Positions 19,917-29,052 of a stretch of 55,177 bases of DNA are shown piece by piece. Position 1 is the stretch's first letter. Every line of letters begins with the position of its first letter. The stretch spans positions 1 through 55,177 of the forward strand of contig QCOP01000003.1 of the NCBI GenBank assembly GCA_003212885.1, given 5' to 3'. A model generated the notes under the pieces. It saw nothing but the letters and a program-made list of their open reading frames with translations. It had not been told where the DNA came from and searched no databases. Both the position numbers and the translations under genes were made by a program. This stretch comes from Prochlorococcus sp. AG-432-D11. GTDB taxonomy: Bacteria > Cyanobacteriota > Cyanobacteriia > PCC-6307 > Cyanobiaceae.

Positions 19917-20888
19917 TTGGCATCTATTGGTTTTGGTACTTGGTCTTGGGGGAATCAATTTTTGTGGAATTATTCCTCTAAGGAAGATGATGAGCTTTTA
20001 GAAACGACATTTCATGAGGCGATTAGTAGAGGCTTGGATTTTATTGATACTGCTGATTCTTATGGTACTGGCCTCTTAAATGGCCGGAGTGAGGAGCTGT
20101 TGGGTGGGTTTTTAAAAAAATTAACTCCCTCTGAATATTCTAAAGTCTGCGTTGCCACTAAATTAGCCCCCTATCCTTGGAGACTTGGGCGGAATGGTTT
20201 TAAATCAGCTTTTCAAGCTAGTAAAGTTAGATTACAAGGCAAGATTGATAGAGTTCAGTTACATTGGAGTACCGCTAGATATGCCCCATGGCAAGAAGTT
20301 GTTTTAATGGATGGTCTTGGTGACCTTGTTGAGAATGGTTTAATCCCTGAGATAGGTATATCTAATATGGGACCAAGTAGATTAAATTGGTTCTATTATT
20401 ATTTTAAAGAACGAGGAATTCCACTAAGAAGTATTCAAATACAGTTCTCATTACTAGCTCCTAATTATAAGAAATTCATCGAGATTCGAACATTATGTAA
20501 AAAGCTTGATATTCAACTTTTAGCTTATAGCCCATTAGCTTTAGGCTTCTTATCAGTACCATCTGAGAGTAAGTCCCTTATGCGTTCAAAGAAAATTTCT
20601 TTTTTGCGTAATAGACTTGCTAGTAAGATATTACCAGCGAGCTTTAAATTAAGAAAAGAATTAGAATTAATAGCATCTAGACGTAAGGTATCTCAAACCC
20701 AAGTTGCACTTAATTGGTGTAGATCTTACGGTGCTATACCAATAGTAGGTTTACGAGATCCTGATCATGCTAAAGATGCTGGCCAAGCTCAAAGATGGGA
20801 ATTAACTAAAAAAGAAAGAAATAGATTGGATGAATTAAGTCAAGCTTGTACAGTAAAAATGCCTAATAATCCATTTCAAAGTGATTGA
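19917..20888 (+). CDS. Aldo/keto reductase
   Basis: FIDTADSYGTG...SEELLGGFLKK, VQLHW, IGISNMGPSRL, VSQTQVALNWC..GAIPIVGLRDPDHAKD; TTG start. Confidence 0.93.
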   Translation: MASIGFGTWSWGNQFLWNYSSKEDDELLETTFHEAISRGLDFIDTADSYGTGLLNGRSEELLGGFLKKLTPSEYSKVCVATKLAPYPWRLGRNGFKSAFQASKVRLQGKIDRVQLHWSTARYAPWQEVVLMDGLGDLVENGLIPEIGISNMGPSRLNWFYYYFKERGIPLRSIQIQFSLLAPNYKKFIEIRTLCKKLDIQLLAYSPLALGFLSVPSESKSLMRSKKISFLRNRLASKILPASFKLRKELELIASRRKVSQTQVALNWCRSYGAIPIVGLRDPDHAKDAGQAQRWELTKKERNRLDELSQACTVKMPNNPFQSD

Positions 20889-20911
20889 TATATCTTTAAT
20901 TTATATTAAAT

Positions 20912-21742
20912 TCAAAAAGGATGCTTTTTATTTGCAAGCACATAAACTACTTGATCTTTCCAAAATGGTTGCCAATAGGAATCATTAATTTCGAACCCAT
21001 TGTCAGAAATTATTTTTAATAAATTTGTATAAGTTGGGTGCCACGTATGATGGTCTTTATATTTATCAAAGCCTAAAGAGCCAAGGGTATCTGTGATTAA
21101 ATCTTTAGTTGCTTGTTTTAATGTTTTCCTGCCAGTCTTACCTCCTTCAACACTAATACCCACTAAAAGTTTTCCATTGGGTTTTAATACTCTTGATGCT
21201 TCTTTCAACGCTAGGTCTGGGACTTGAACATGGTCAAGCATTGATCTCATATGAACCCAATCAAAACTTTCAGCTTGAAAGGGAATAAATTCTGCAAGAG
21301 CAGCTATAAAATTCAGTTTTTCTGACAGACATTTATAGGCCTTGATTTTAGATTGAGGAATTTGATCTAATGCTTCTATATAAGGGTCAATAGATACAAA
21401 ACGAGTGTTTTTAGGAAGAAATTCTCTTACGGTGCCTGTTAAGCCTCCTACATCAAGAACTGAGCCTTCCATTTTAAAATAATCATAGGTTGGCTTGTCA
21501 TAGCCGATCTCTTTTTGGTAGGAATTAATTTTTTCATTGTATCCCTTTCCTTCTGAAGCATAAATTTCAAAGTCATCTTGACCACTCTCCCAATTTTTAA
21601 AGCCCAAACTGTTTTTTAGGTATACCCTGGCGTCAATTATTCCGTTTGCTTTTTTGAAATTTTCTGGATTAGATTTTAGTTTTGTGATGGGGTCGGCCAG
21701 TATACTTATAACCCATTCATCTAATTTTAAGAGTGAATTCAT
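20912..21742 (-). CDS. Class I SAM-dependent methyltransferase
   Basis: VLDVGGLTGTVREFLP motif I; VHMRSMLDHVQVPDLALKEASRVLKPNGKLLVG. Confidence 0.88.
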   Translation of the reverse strand: MNSLLKLDEWVISILADPITKLKSNPENFKKANGIIDARVYLKNSLGFKNWESGQDDFEIYASEGKGYNEKINSYQKEIGYDKPTYDYFKMEGSVLDVGGLTGTVREFLPKNTRFVSIDPYIEALDQIPQSKIKAYKCLSEKLNFIAALAEFIPFQAESFDWVHMRSMLDHVQVPDLALKEASRVLKPNGKLLVGISVEGGKTGRKTLKQATKDLITDTLGSLGFDKYKDHHTWHPTYTNLLKIISDNGFEINDSYWQPFWKDQVVYVLANKKHPF

Positions 21743-22130
21743 TGAATTGATTATTATTCTAAGTTTAGGTTCATTTTATAATAATAAACTATATCATATA
21801 GGATCTGCTAATTCCGTTCAATGTATATTTAAAGAAATAATTTCTATGATAAATTATTTTTGTATAAATTGCCAATATTTTAAGTTGAAAAGTTTACAGC
21901 AATTTGAGTGAGAAGCCTTTATTATAAAACTAGATAACTAGTACAATTTTTGTTTTATCTTTTATATGAGAACTATAGAAAAAATATTACTGATCCATTT
22001 AAGATTCTTAAATTATAGAATCATCAAAAGAAATATATACTTCTTTTTTAGCAAGTTTAATTTTGAATTCAATACTTTATCTCTTATGGACTTTCCTAAC
22101 TAATTCTTTTTGTTTTATTAATTAATAAGT

Positions 22131-22895
22131 TTATTTATATACAGCTCTTCCGATAAATTCGCGTAATGCTTTCGAACTTAAATCTAGATTTTTGGAATTT
22201 GGAATCCATTTATATGGGTTATACCATCTAGAAAATATTGATTTTTGTTGGCTTTTGAAATCAACAGGAAATGCGATAACTTGAAACCCTTTTTCTTTAA
22301 ATATAATTGTAGCTCTTTTCATATGAAAGGCACTTGTTACAAGTAAGATCTTTGGCTTGGAGATATTTGCAAATATTTGTTTAACTTCATTTGCTTCTTC
22401 CATAGTATTACTTACCATAGAAGTAAGTAAGATTGCATTTTTTGGTATCCCTAGCATTAATGCTTGGTCTCGATATATTTCTCCTTCAGGGGCTAATCCT
22501 TTATTAAATGGACTGACCCCTCTTGTAAATATTATTTTTGCTGATTTTCTTGCTTTAAAAAGTTTTATTCCTGCTATAAATCTATCAGGATCATTCCACT
22601 CTATCATATCCGAATTATCTTTTATTTTATAAACGTTGCCACCACTTAATACCACTATTGCATCAGCATAAGATAGCGTATTTGGATGTAATTTTTCGTA
22701 AGGAAATTCAATTACATTCCATAAGAACTTAGCAGTTGGTTCGATACTAAAAACCCATAATATAAGAAGTGCTATTTTTAATAAATAGAAATAACGTTTT
22801 TTTAATCCTATTAATATCATTAAGCAACATAGGCCTAGAGGAAGAACTAATAAGGGTATAATTTTAGCGAGAATGTACATTTCGAAAACAACCAA
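22131..22895 (-). CDS. YdcF/ElyC-like DUF218 membrane protein
   Basis: N-terminal TMs; YADAIVVLSGG ... VTSAFHMKRATIIFKEKGFQVIAFPVD. Confidence 0.88.
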   Translation of the reverse strand: MVVFEMYILAKIIPLLVLPLGLCCLMILIGLKKRYFYLLKIALLILWVFSIEPTAKFLWNVIEFPYEKLHPNTLSYADAIVVLSGGNVYKIKDNSDMIEWNDPDRFIAGIKLFKARKSAKIIFTRGVSPFNKGLAPEGEIYRDQALMLGIPKNAILLTSMVSNTMEEANEVKQIFANISKPKILLVTSAFHMKRATIIFKEKGFQVIAFPVDFKSQQKSIFSRWYNPYKWIPNSKNLDLSSKALREFIGRAVYK

Positions 22896-23037
22896 TATCG
22901 TTGAAAAAAATTTTCATTTCTTATAAGTTACTCTCGCAAAAAAACTCTTTATGAGCAAACAAACAAATATTAAGGTTAGTTTTGGTTTCTATCAAAGGAT
23001 AAATAAAGTTTGGTCAATTTAGGACTTTTCACAGAAA

Positions 23038-23916
23038 ATGTATTTTGAATGGAGAATTTTTTTGACAGAACTAGAGTTTGCTCAGCGACTTCAAGAGCTA
23101 AAACTGCTTGGATGGTCTGAAGATGGCATAAGAAAGTTTTATTCTGATGAGCTGAATAGGAACCAGTTCTGGATTCATCTTAAAGAAATAAAACTGCCTG
23201 AATGGCCTAATGATGATTGGTTTCGAAAGTTTTATGAAGTCCATTTGACTAGTAATGAATTTTTCAATCATCTTTTGTCAAAACCTGAGTTTGCTATGGG
23301 CATTCTTATAGGATGTTTCTTTGTAGTTTTGATATTTTTGACGACTTTAAAAAATGTGGTTGAGTCCAAAGGGTCCAATGCTGATAATACTAGTATTGCT
23401 AAAACATTGGATTCTAATCTTTCAGAGCAAGAAATTAATGAAGTAAGAGACTTAAATGACTTAATGGCGAAAGAAGTGAGTTTTGAAGCCACGGCAGATA
23501 AGCATAATCAAAATTTATTAATTCATGAGAAAGAGCATAATACCGTATCTAGTAGTAAAATTTTAGCTAAATCCAAGATACAATCCGTTGACTTATTAAG
23601 AAGTCAACACCTTGGTAAAATAAAAACATACATTGATAATGTAGTAAATTTGATGGAAGCTTTAATAGATACAAAAGATAAAGATAGAATATTAAAATAT
23701 TTTAAGGGTGTGTTTAAAGAAACCTCGGTTGATACAGATAAAACTTTTATTCATATCATATTACTTGCCATGATCTTATTTGACTCATTTTCTTCATTAA
23801 TAAAAATGTTATATACGGAGCGAACCTTGATGCAAATACCTTTGAGATTCTTATCTAAAGAAACTTTTTTAGATAGATCTTCTAACATTAGAAGTAAATT
23901 ATTAGTAAAAAAATAA
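23038..23916 (+). CDS. Hypothetical protein with N-terminal ~31-aa repeats and one TM segment
   Basis: Repeat EFAQRLQELKLLGWSEDGIRKFYSDELNRN / QFWIHLKEIKLPEWPNDDWFRKFYEVHLTSN; TM FAMGILIGCFFVVLIFLTTL. Confidence 0.75.
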   Translation: MYFEWRIFLTELEFAQRLQELKLLGWSEDGIRKFYSDELNRNQFWIHLKEIKLPEWPNDDWFRKFYEVHLTSNEFFNHLLSKPEFAMGILIGCFFVVLIFLTTLKNVVESKGSNADNTSIAKTLDSNLSEQEINEVRDLNDLMAKEVSFEATADKHNQNLLIHEKEHNTVSSSKILAKSKIQSVDLLRSQHLGKIKTYIDNVVNLMEALIDTKDKDRILKYFKGVFKETSVDTDKTFIHIILLAMILFDSFSSLIKMLYTERTLMQIPLRFLSKETFLDRSSNIRSKLLVKK

Positions 23917-24046
23917 TTGAATATAATAACAATAAGCTATTTCATAATTAATACCAGTAATGTTCTTATACTACACTGAGAGTATTAATTTTCTTTAAAC
24001 TATTACTTTATACCATGTTTAACTATTATTTATAGAAACTAGAATT

Positions 24047-24463
24047 TTGATGGAATCCTCTGACCTTATGATAAGCAGGCCTATTACACCTATTGCGGAT
24101 TTCGAGAAAGCGCTTGATTCTTCCAGCCTAAAGTCTTCTGACTTAGAGTTAATTGAATATATTAGATATACAGGAGTTTTTTCTCAGCCTAAGATAATTC
24201 AGGATCTTAGGATTGCTTCAAAGCCCCCAGTGTTGTCCATTTTATGTGAAATTTGCAGAAAAGTCGGTCATTTTATGCCTGAGCACTTTGCAGAAGTACG
24301 AAATTGGTCTAAGTCAATAAATGAATATGGTGTTCAGTGGGATGGTGATTTGGTTTGTAGTGCTACAAGGAATATAGATGGAACAATCCTTAGTCCTTCA
24401 GAAGGGACATCATTATATGACATATTAGCAGTTCATAAAGAACTTTTCACAGGTCTAGGCTAA
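24047..24463 (+). CDS. Hypothetical protein (138 aa)
   Basis: ATG/TTG-region open frame with ordinary globular composition. Confidence 0.65.
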   Translation: MMESSDLMISRPITPIADFEKALDSSSLKSSDLELIEYIRYTGVFSQPKIIQDLRIASKPPVLSILCEICRKVGHFMPEHFAEVRNWSKSINEYGVQWDGDLVCSATRNIDGTILSPSEGTSLYDILAVHKELFTGLG

Positions 24464-24547
24464 GTCTCGCATGGGTTATTTGTTAAGGATTTAATACTAA
24501 AAAATATTTTCCAAAAGATAAATACAATGAAGAGGTTATGTGACCAA

Positions 24548-24587
24548 GGCTGAGTTTTATTTATCTTGGGATAAATAAAACTCAGCC
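24548..24587. repeat. Perfect 17-bp inverted repeat (6-nt loop) overlapping the stop codon of the 24557 gene
   Basis: GGCTGAGTTTTATTTAT-cttggg-ATAAATAAAACTCAGCC read directly. Confidence 0.95.
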
Positions 24588-24727
24588 ACACTATTGAGCA
24601 TTTCAATCACTACTTCATTAGAACATTTTGTTTTTTCTTGTAAAGCCATGCATGCTTCTTTGACAGATACAAAGCAGTCTTCACAAATTTCACTGAGTTG
24701 CTCTTCTGAAAGGACGTTTTGGGCCAT
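24557..24727 (-). CDS. Small Cys-containing acidic protein (56 aa)
   Basis: MAQNVLSEEQLSEICEDCFVSVKEACMALQEKTKCSNEVVIEMLNSVAEFYLSQDK; ATG at 24727 preferred over 24796. Confidence 0.6.
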   Translation of the reverse strand: MAQNVLSEEQLSEICEDCFVSVKEACMALQEKTKCSNEVVIEMLNSVAEFYLSQDK

Positions 24728-24814
24728 GAGTATTTTTGTTCTTCTGTGTATCCTAACCCAAAAATATGAAATAGTTATATTCTTACAATCATTCATTGTA
24801 GGGTAGATATTAGT

Positions 24815-25528
24815 ATGGGTTTATTTACTAAGTTTGTAGTTATTTTTATAGCTTGTTTGCTTTTTTCGCTACCAGGGAAATTAGAAGCTTTTGGATCTTC
24901 ATCAAATTTGGAGGATATTCTTTGTAGAAAAAATGAATGGCCTGCTTGGTTTTTGCCAGGCCCATATGATGGATCTTTCATGAGTGACTTATTCTATCCA
25001 ATTTGGTTAAAGGGTTTGTGGGAAGTAGAAAGTAAGGATGTTGATTCCTCAGAAATCATTAATTATCCAGTTAGGTTTATTGAAAACCAGGATAATAAAA
25101 TTATTGCTGATCGTTTATTTAATACTAGTTCAATCGGAAAAAAAATTTTTGGAGAACAGTTTTTATCAGTAAAAAATGACCCAAATAGTGCAAATAGGCA
25201 ATTAGCTTTATTTAAAAATAATGTCTATATTGAAACCAAGGTTATAGCCAGACTTCAACATGAGATAAATGACAATTCATTGATTACAGATGAATTGGCT
25301 CTTCAGATTATCCATGGAATAGATGTTTCTAGAATTACACAAGTAGAAACTATGACTCTTTTTAATCATTGTCCTAACTCTCCTTTTCTAATCTCTGATA
25401 TGGTTAATATTGATGAAGTTTGTGCAGAACAGTGGCAAGCTGTTTATAAAGGACCAGGAGAATCTATTCATCAAGTACCAATTAAAGTGAATCATTTTTC
25501 TTTATATTTAAAATCTTTGGAGAATTAG
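24815..25528 (+). CDS. DUF6816-like exported cyanobacterial protein
   Basis: Signal peptide; RKNEWPAWFLPGPYDGSFMSDLFYPIWLKGLWEVES pattern. Confidence 0.65.
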   Translation: MGLFTKFVVIFIACLLFSLPGKLEAFGSSSNLEDILCRKNEWPAWFLPGPYDGSFMSDLFYPIWLKGLWEVESKDVDSSEIINYPVRFIENQDNKIIADRLFNTSSIGKKIFGEQFLSVKNDPNSANRQLALFKNNVYIETKVIARLQHEINDNSLITDELALQIIHGIDVSRITQVETMTLFNHCPNSPFLISDMVNIDEVCAEQWQAVYKGPGESIHQVPIKVNHFSLYLKSLEN

Positions 25529-25793
25529 TAGTTTGATCCTTTTTATCATATTCTAATTTTAAAATTAATATTGTTAGATTTAATATCAATGTAATTATAT
25601 TAGCTATTAATACTGGTAATGAGTTTATTCTTAGTGCATAGATTATCCAGAATATTAGGCCAACTATAAATACAAATAGCATTGTTATTGAAACATCAAA
25701 AGCTGATTTTGTCCTTAATATTTTGATTAATTGTGGTAGGAATGCAAATGTTGTTAAACTGGCTGCTATATAGCCATAACCCTCTTTGATCAT
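25482..25793 (-). CDS. SemiSWEET-family (MtN3/PQ-loop) transporter
   Basis: GYIAASLTTFAFLPQLIKILRTKSAFDVSITMLFVFIVGLIFWIIYALRINSLPVLIANIITLILNLTILILK, three-TM SemiSWEET layout. Confidence 0.9.
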   Translation of the reverse strand: MIKEGYGYIAASLTTFAFLPQLIKILRTKSAFDVSITMLFVFIVGLIFWIIYALRINSLPVLIANIITLILNLTILILKLEYDKKDQTTNSPKILNIKKNDSL

Positions 25794-25905
25794 CTGCTGG
25801 TTATCATTGGTATATCTTAATTTACTATAAATTAAATTGTTTTTATAATTAAATCTTATTATAGTAATTATTTAGTTAAAATAAGTATAATAGTTATTCT
25901 ATCCA

Positions 25906-26553
25906 ATGCCTATAAGAATTCTGACAGGACTTCAACGATCTAAAGATGACAAAGCAGACGATGCTTTTTTTTATTCTCAACCAAGATTTGTTCATCATTT
26001 AGATAATCATTTTCGTCAGAGATTGACACAAGTTTATAGAGAACTTATTCCATCTAAATCAGTCATTCTAGACTTGATGAGTAGTTGGGTTAGTCATCTT
26101 CCTGAAGAGGTTGAATACCAACGTGTTATAGGTCATGGTATGAATTTACTTGAATTACAAAAGAACAATAGACTTGACTCTTTCTGGATTCAGAATCTCA
26201 ATGTTAATACAAAATTGCCTTTAGATAGTGAATCTATAGATGTTTGTTTGATGGTTGCTGCGTGGCAATATCTAGAATACCCTGAAGATCTTGCCTTTGA
26301 ATTAATGAAGGTTATTCGTTCAGGTGGTAAATTAATTGTTTCTTTTTCTAATCGTGCTTTTTGGAGTAAAGCTCCATTGATTTGGAAAAATAGTACAGAC
26401 AACCAGAGGATTCAATATATTTCTTCAGTTTTAACAGCTCAAGGATGGACTGATATCCAAACCATTGTTTACAATGATTATAAAGAAGGGGGTTTTAATT
26501 TTTTTTCATCAAATAAAGATCCTTTTTTTGCTGTTATTGCTACTAAAGCTTAA
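25906..26553 (+). CDS. Class I SAM-dependent methyltransferase-like protein (atypical motif I)
   Basis: VILDLMSSWVSHLP; LPLDSESIDVCLMVAAWQYLEYPEDLAFELMKVIRSGGKLIVSFSNRAF. Confidence 0.82.
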   Translation: MPIRILTGLQRSKDDKADDAFFYSQPRFVHHLDNHFRQRLTQVYRELIPSKSVILDLMSSWVSHLPEEVEYQRVIGHGMNLLELQKNNRLDSFWIQNLNVNTKLPLDSESIDVCLMVAAWQYLEYPEDLAFELMKVIRSGGKLIVSFSNRAFWSKAPLIWKNSTDNQRIQYISSVLTAQGWTDIQTIVYNDYKEGGFNFFSSNKDPFFAVIATKA

Positions 26554-26578
26554 TTGTAAGCATTTTTATCTATTCATT

Positions 26579-27064
26579 ATGGGCAATATCCCCGATATTG
26601 AGAAAATTTTAGTTTTGGAGACAAGGGCTAGAAAATTTGGTAGTGGTATTTATCTAGATGATCTTTTAGGTAAATGGAAACTAAAACAAGTCTTTACTAA
26701 GAAAAAGCCTTCAATTGATATATTTTCTAGTGCTATACTAAATTTTTTAAATGCAGTTTTAGAGATTAAAAAAATAAATGTTGAGAATGATGATTTGTCG
26801 ATTCAAATTAAAAATTCAATTAAGTTATCCTTACTTAAAATTGAATTTCAAGGCTTGGCTCAGATAGTTGGTAAACAGCCTAGACTTGTTTTTTATTTTG
26901 ATCAGTTCTCTATTTATTTTTTGACTAAATTATTATTCAATAAAAAACTTTTAGAAATTGATTATAGCAAAAGACCATTCTTTGCACTTATTGCAGTTAG
27001 TGATTCAAAGGATTGGTTGTCTGCAAGAGGTAAGGGTGGAGGATTGGCTCTTTGGCTGAAGTGA
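26579..27064 (+). CDS. Hypothetical protein (161 aa)
   Basis: ATG at 26579 (MGNIPDIEKILVLETRARKFGSGIYLDDLLGKWKL); listed 26465 start overlaps the upstream gene. Confidence 0.7.
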   Translation: MGNIPDIEKILVLETRARKFGSGIYLDDLLGKWKLKQVFTKKKPSIDIFSSAILNFLNAVLEIKKINVENDDLSIQIKNSIKLSLLKIEFQGLAQIVGKQPRLVFYFDQFSIYFLTKLLFNKKLLEIDYSKRPFFALIAVSDSKDWLSARGKGGGLALWLK

Positions 27065-27147
27065 ATAATTGCTTCTAAAATATTGTTATTACTGAGATTT
27101 CTTTTATCGAAAAGAGTTTTGCATTATATAAAAAGTATGAAAAACAA

Positions 27148-27669
27148 TTAGTATTTAACTTGAGAGAAAACTGGGAAATCAAATCTAGTCCGACCATTAA
27201 GTTCAACTATTTCTATTACTACTGCGACTCCCATAATGTTTTTATTTTTTGATTGGACGATTTTGCATACGCTCTCTATTGACCCTCCTGTGGCAAGTAC
27301 ATCATCAAGAATTACAAAATCATTAAAAGGCTCAAGGGAATCTGATTTTATAGATAGTTCATTTTTACCATATTCAAGATTATATTCAGCTTTTAGGATG
27401 TTACCTGGTAACTTATTAGGCTTTCTTGCAAGAATAAGAGGCTTTTTTGCTTTTAATGCTATGCATGAACCAAATATGAATCCACGAGCATCTATTGCAA
27501 TGACTGCATCAGAGTCTTGAATAATTTGTAAATTGGCCATTTCAGATATAAGCTCACTAAGCACAGAATTTTCAATTAGTAGAGGTGTTATATCTACAAA
27601 GTTGACTCCTTGTTGTGGGAAATCTGTGTAAGTTTTTAATACTCTTTTGAGTCTTTTAGTTAAAAGCAT
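27148..27669 (-). CDS. apt: Adenine phosphoribosyltransferase
   Basis: DFPQQGVNFVDITPLL, IDARGFIFGSCIALK, VILDDVLATGGS PRPP-binding motif. Confidence 0.95.
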   Translation of the reverse strand: MLLTKRLKRVLKTYTDFPQQGVNFVDITPLLIENSVLSELISEMANLQIIQDSDAVIAIDARGFIFGSCIALKAKKPLILARKPNKLPGNILKAEYNLEYGKNELSIKSDSLEPFNDFVILDDVLATGGSIESVCKIVQSKNKNIMGVAVVIEIVELNGRTRFDFPVFSQVKY

Positions 27670-27889
27670 TTATAGATTTGATTTAGTCAATTTTATTGCA
27701 AGATTTGCTTGGCAAAATCCTTTGTCGGAATATATAAACACTTAATTAACTAATTATAAAGTAAATATAAATTTTTTTTGTTTACTTGGGGCTAGTAATT
27801 ATTACTTAGGTACTTTATATCTTTTAACTAAGCATGCAATTTGCTATAAAAATGTGCTAGAAATGTATTCCCTGCAATGTTAATCAAGG

Positions 27890-28042
27890 ATGTCAGTTAA
27901 AAATGAATCTTACGCTTACTTTGAGGAAAATGATTCCTTAGACTCTTACTTTGAATGTATTACCTCTTGCAGCATAGGAAATGATGGAGTTGAGTGTGTT
28001 TCACGTTGTATTGATCAGCATCTTAAAAATGAGATTGAATAA
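27890..28042 (+). CDS. Small twin-Cx3C protein (50 aa), paralogue of 13062..13217
   Basis: MSVKNESYAYFEENDSLDSYFECITSCSIGNDGVECVSRCIDQHLKNEIE; not in ORF track. Confidence 0.78.
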   Translation: MSVKNESYAYFEENDSLDSYFECITSCSIGNDGVECVSRCIDQHLKNEIE

Positions 28043-28130
28043 TCTTTTAAGGTGGCGAATTAATTGCAATATTTTTGGCGCGTAGAACTAATCTCAGCTT
28101 TATATTAGGCATCTAGGTATCAGATTTTGT

Positions 28131-28298
28131 TTATTCACTATCCTTTGTTTTTCTTTTTAAGAAGTTTGCTATAAGCGCATATGTTGCTCCAAAGGCCCAG
28201 GACCCAGCCAAAAGTGCTAAAACGACTAGAGCTATCGATAGTGCTGAGACGCCCGCATCGTTAGGACCATAGTGGATAGCAGGGTCGAATGATTCCAT
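28131..28298 (-). CDS. Small single-TM protein (55 aa)
   Basis: MESFDPAIHYGPNDAGVSALSIALVVLALLAGSWAFGATYALIANFLKRKTKDSE; clear TM and ATG. Confidence 0.7.
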   Translation of the reverse strand: MESFDPAIHYGPNDAGVSALSIALVVLALLAGSWAFGATYALIANFLKRKTKDSE

Positions 28299-28386
28299 TA
28301 CTAATTAAGACAGGTTGAGAGAAGTTGAATTGCGAATGCAATCTTTCGATTGCTAGATTGTGGAAAAACAAATTTCTGTAATAATT

Positions 28387-28578
28387 TTAATATACATCTG
28401 AAATTTTCTTTGATGAATCATTAATCTCTTTAGATTGAATCAAATCTCTTAAATACCTTTTTCTTTGACCACTACCCTCAATTTCGACTATCCAATTGTT
28501 TAATATTTTGCCCCCATCTTTTTTAGAGTTACTTTCTTTAAATGCATGATCTGAATCGATTCCTTCTTGGGGAGTCAT
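28387..28578 (-). CDS. Hypothetical protein (63 aa)
   Basis: ATG frame MTPQEGIDSDHAFKESNSKKDGGK... Confidence 0.5.
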   Translation of the reverse strand: MTPQEGIDSDHAFKESNSKKDGGKILNNWIVEIEGSGQRKRYLRDLIQSKEINDSSKKISDVY

Positions 28579-28599
28579 GATTTTTCTAGTTGACTTTCG

Positions 28600-28908
28600 T
28601 TAGCTTTCATTCTTTGAAGCTTTTAGAGCTTGTAAAGCCATATGAATGTGAGCTTCCATAGCTCCTAAAGCTAAAAGAGATTTTGAAGACTTTTTTTCAA
28701 ACAGTTGGTCTTTCTTTTTCAAGTTCTCGATGAGCTCTTTGCTTAAAAATTCCCAATCCTCAAACAATTTTTCAAGCTCTTGCTCTTCTTTAGAAAAGTC
28801 AGCAGAAATTTCCTGTAATTGTGTGTGAATGTCTTTTTGAGCCCCAATCATTAATGAGGAAAGCTTTTTGTGGCTGATTGATTCTGGTACAAGAGGAAAA
28901 TCAGTCAT
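28600..28908 (-). CDS. Hypothetical coiled-coil protein (102 aa)
   Basis: ATG at 28908 MTDFPLVPESISHKKLSSLMIGAQKD...; long charged helices. Confidence 0.65.
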   Translation of the reverse strand: MTDFPLVPESISHKKLSSLMIGAQKDIHTQLQEISADFSKEEQELEKLFEDWEFLSKELIENLKKKDQLFEKKSSKSLLALGAMEAHIHMALQALKASKNES

Positions 28909-29052
28909 GGTTTCTATTTCTTCATACTTTAATAAGATATAGCTTTTTATATCTTTTTCCAATACTCGATTGGTGGGATCACCGCACAAGAAAATATTTA
29001 GCTTGCTTATTAGAGTTCATTTTATTGAAAAAAATATATCTAGAGCTAAGTT

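Noticed and set aside
24793-24981. 62-aa minus-strand ORF antisense to the DUF6816-like gene start
   Set aside because: Overlaps a coding sequence with a clear signal peptide and conserved motif
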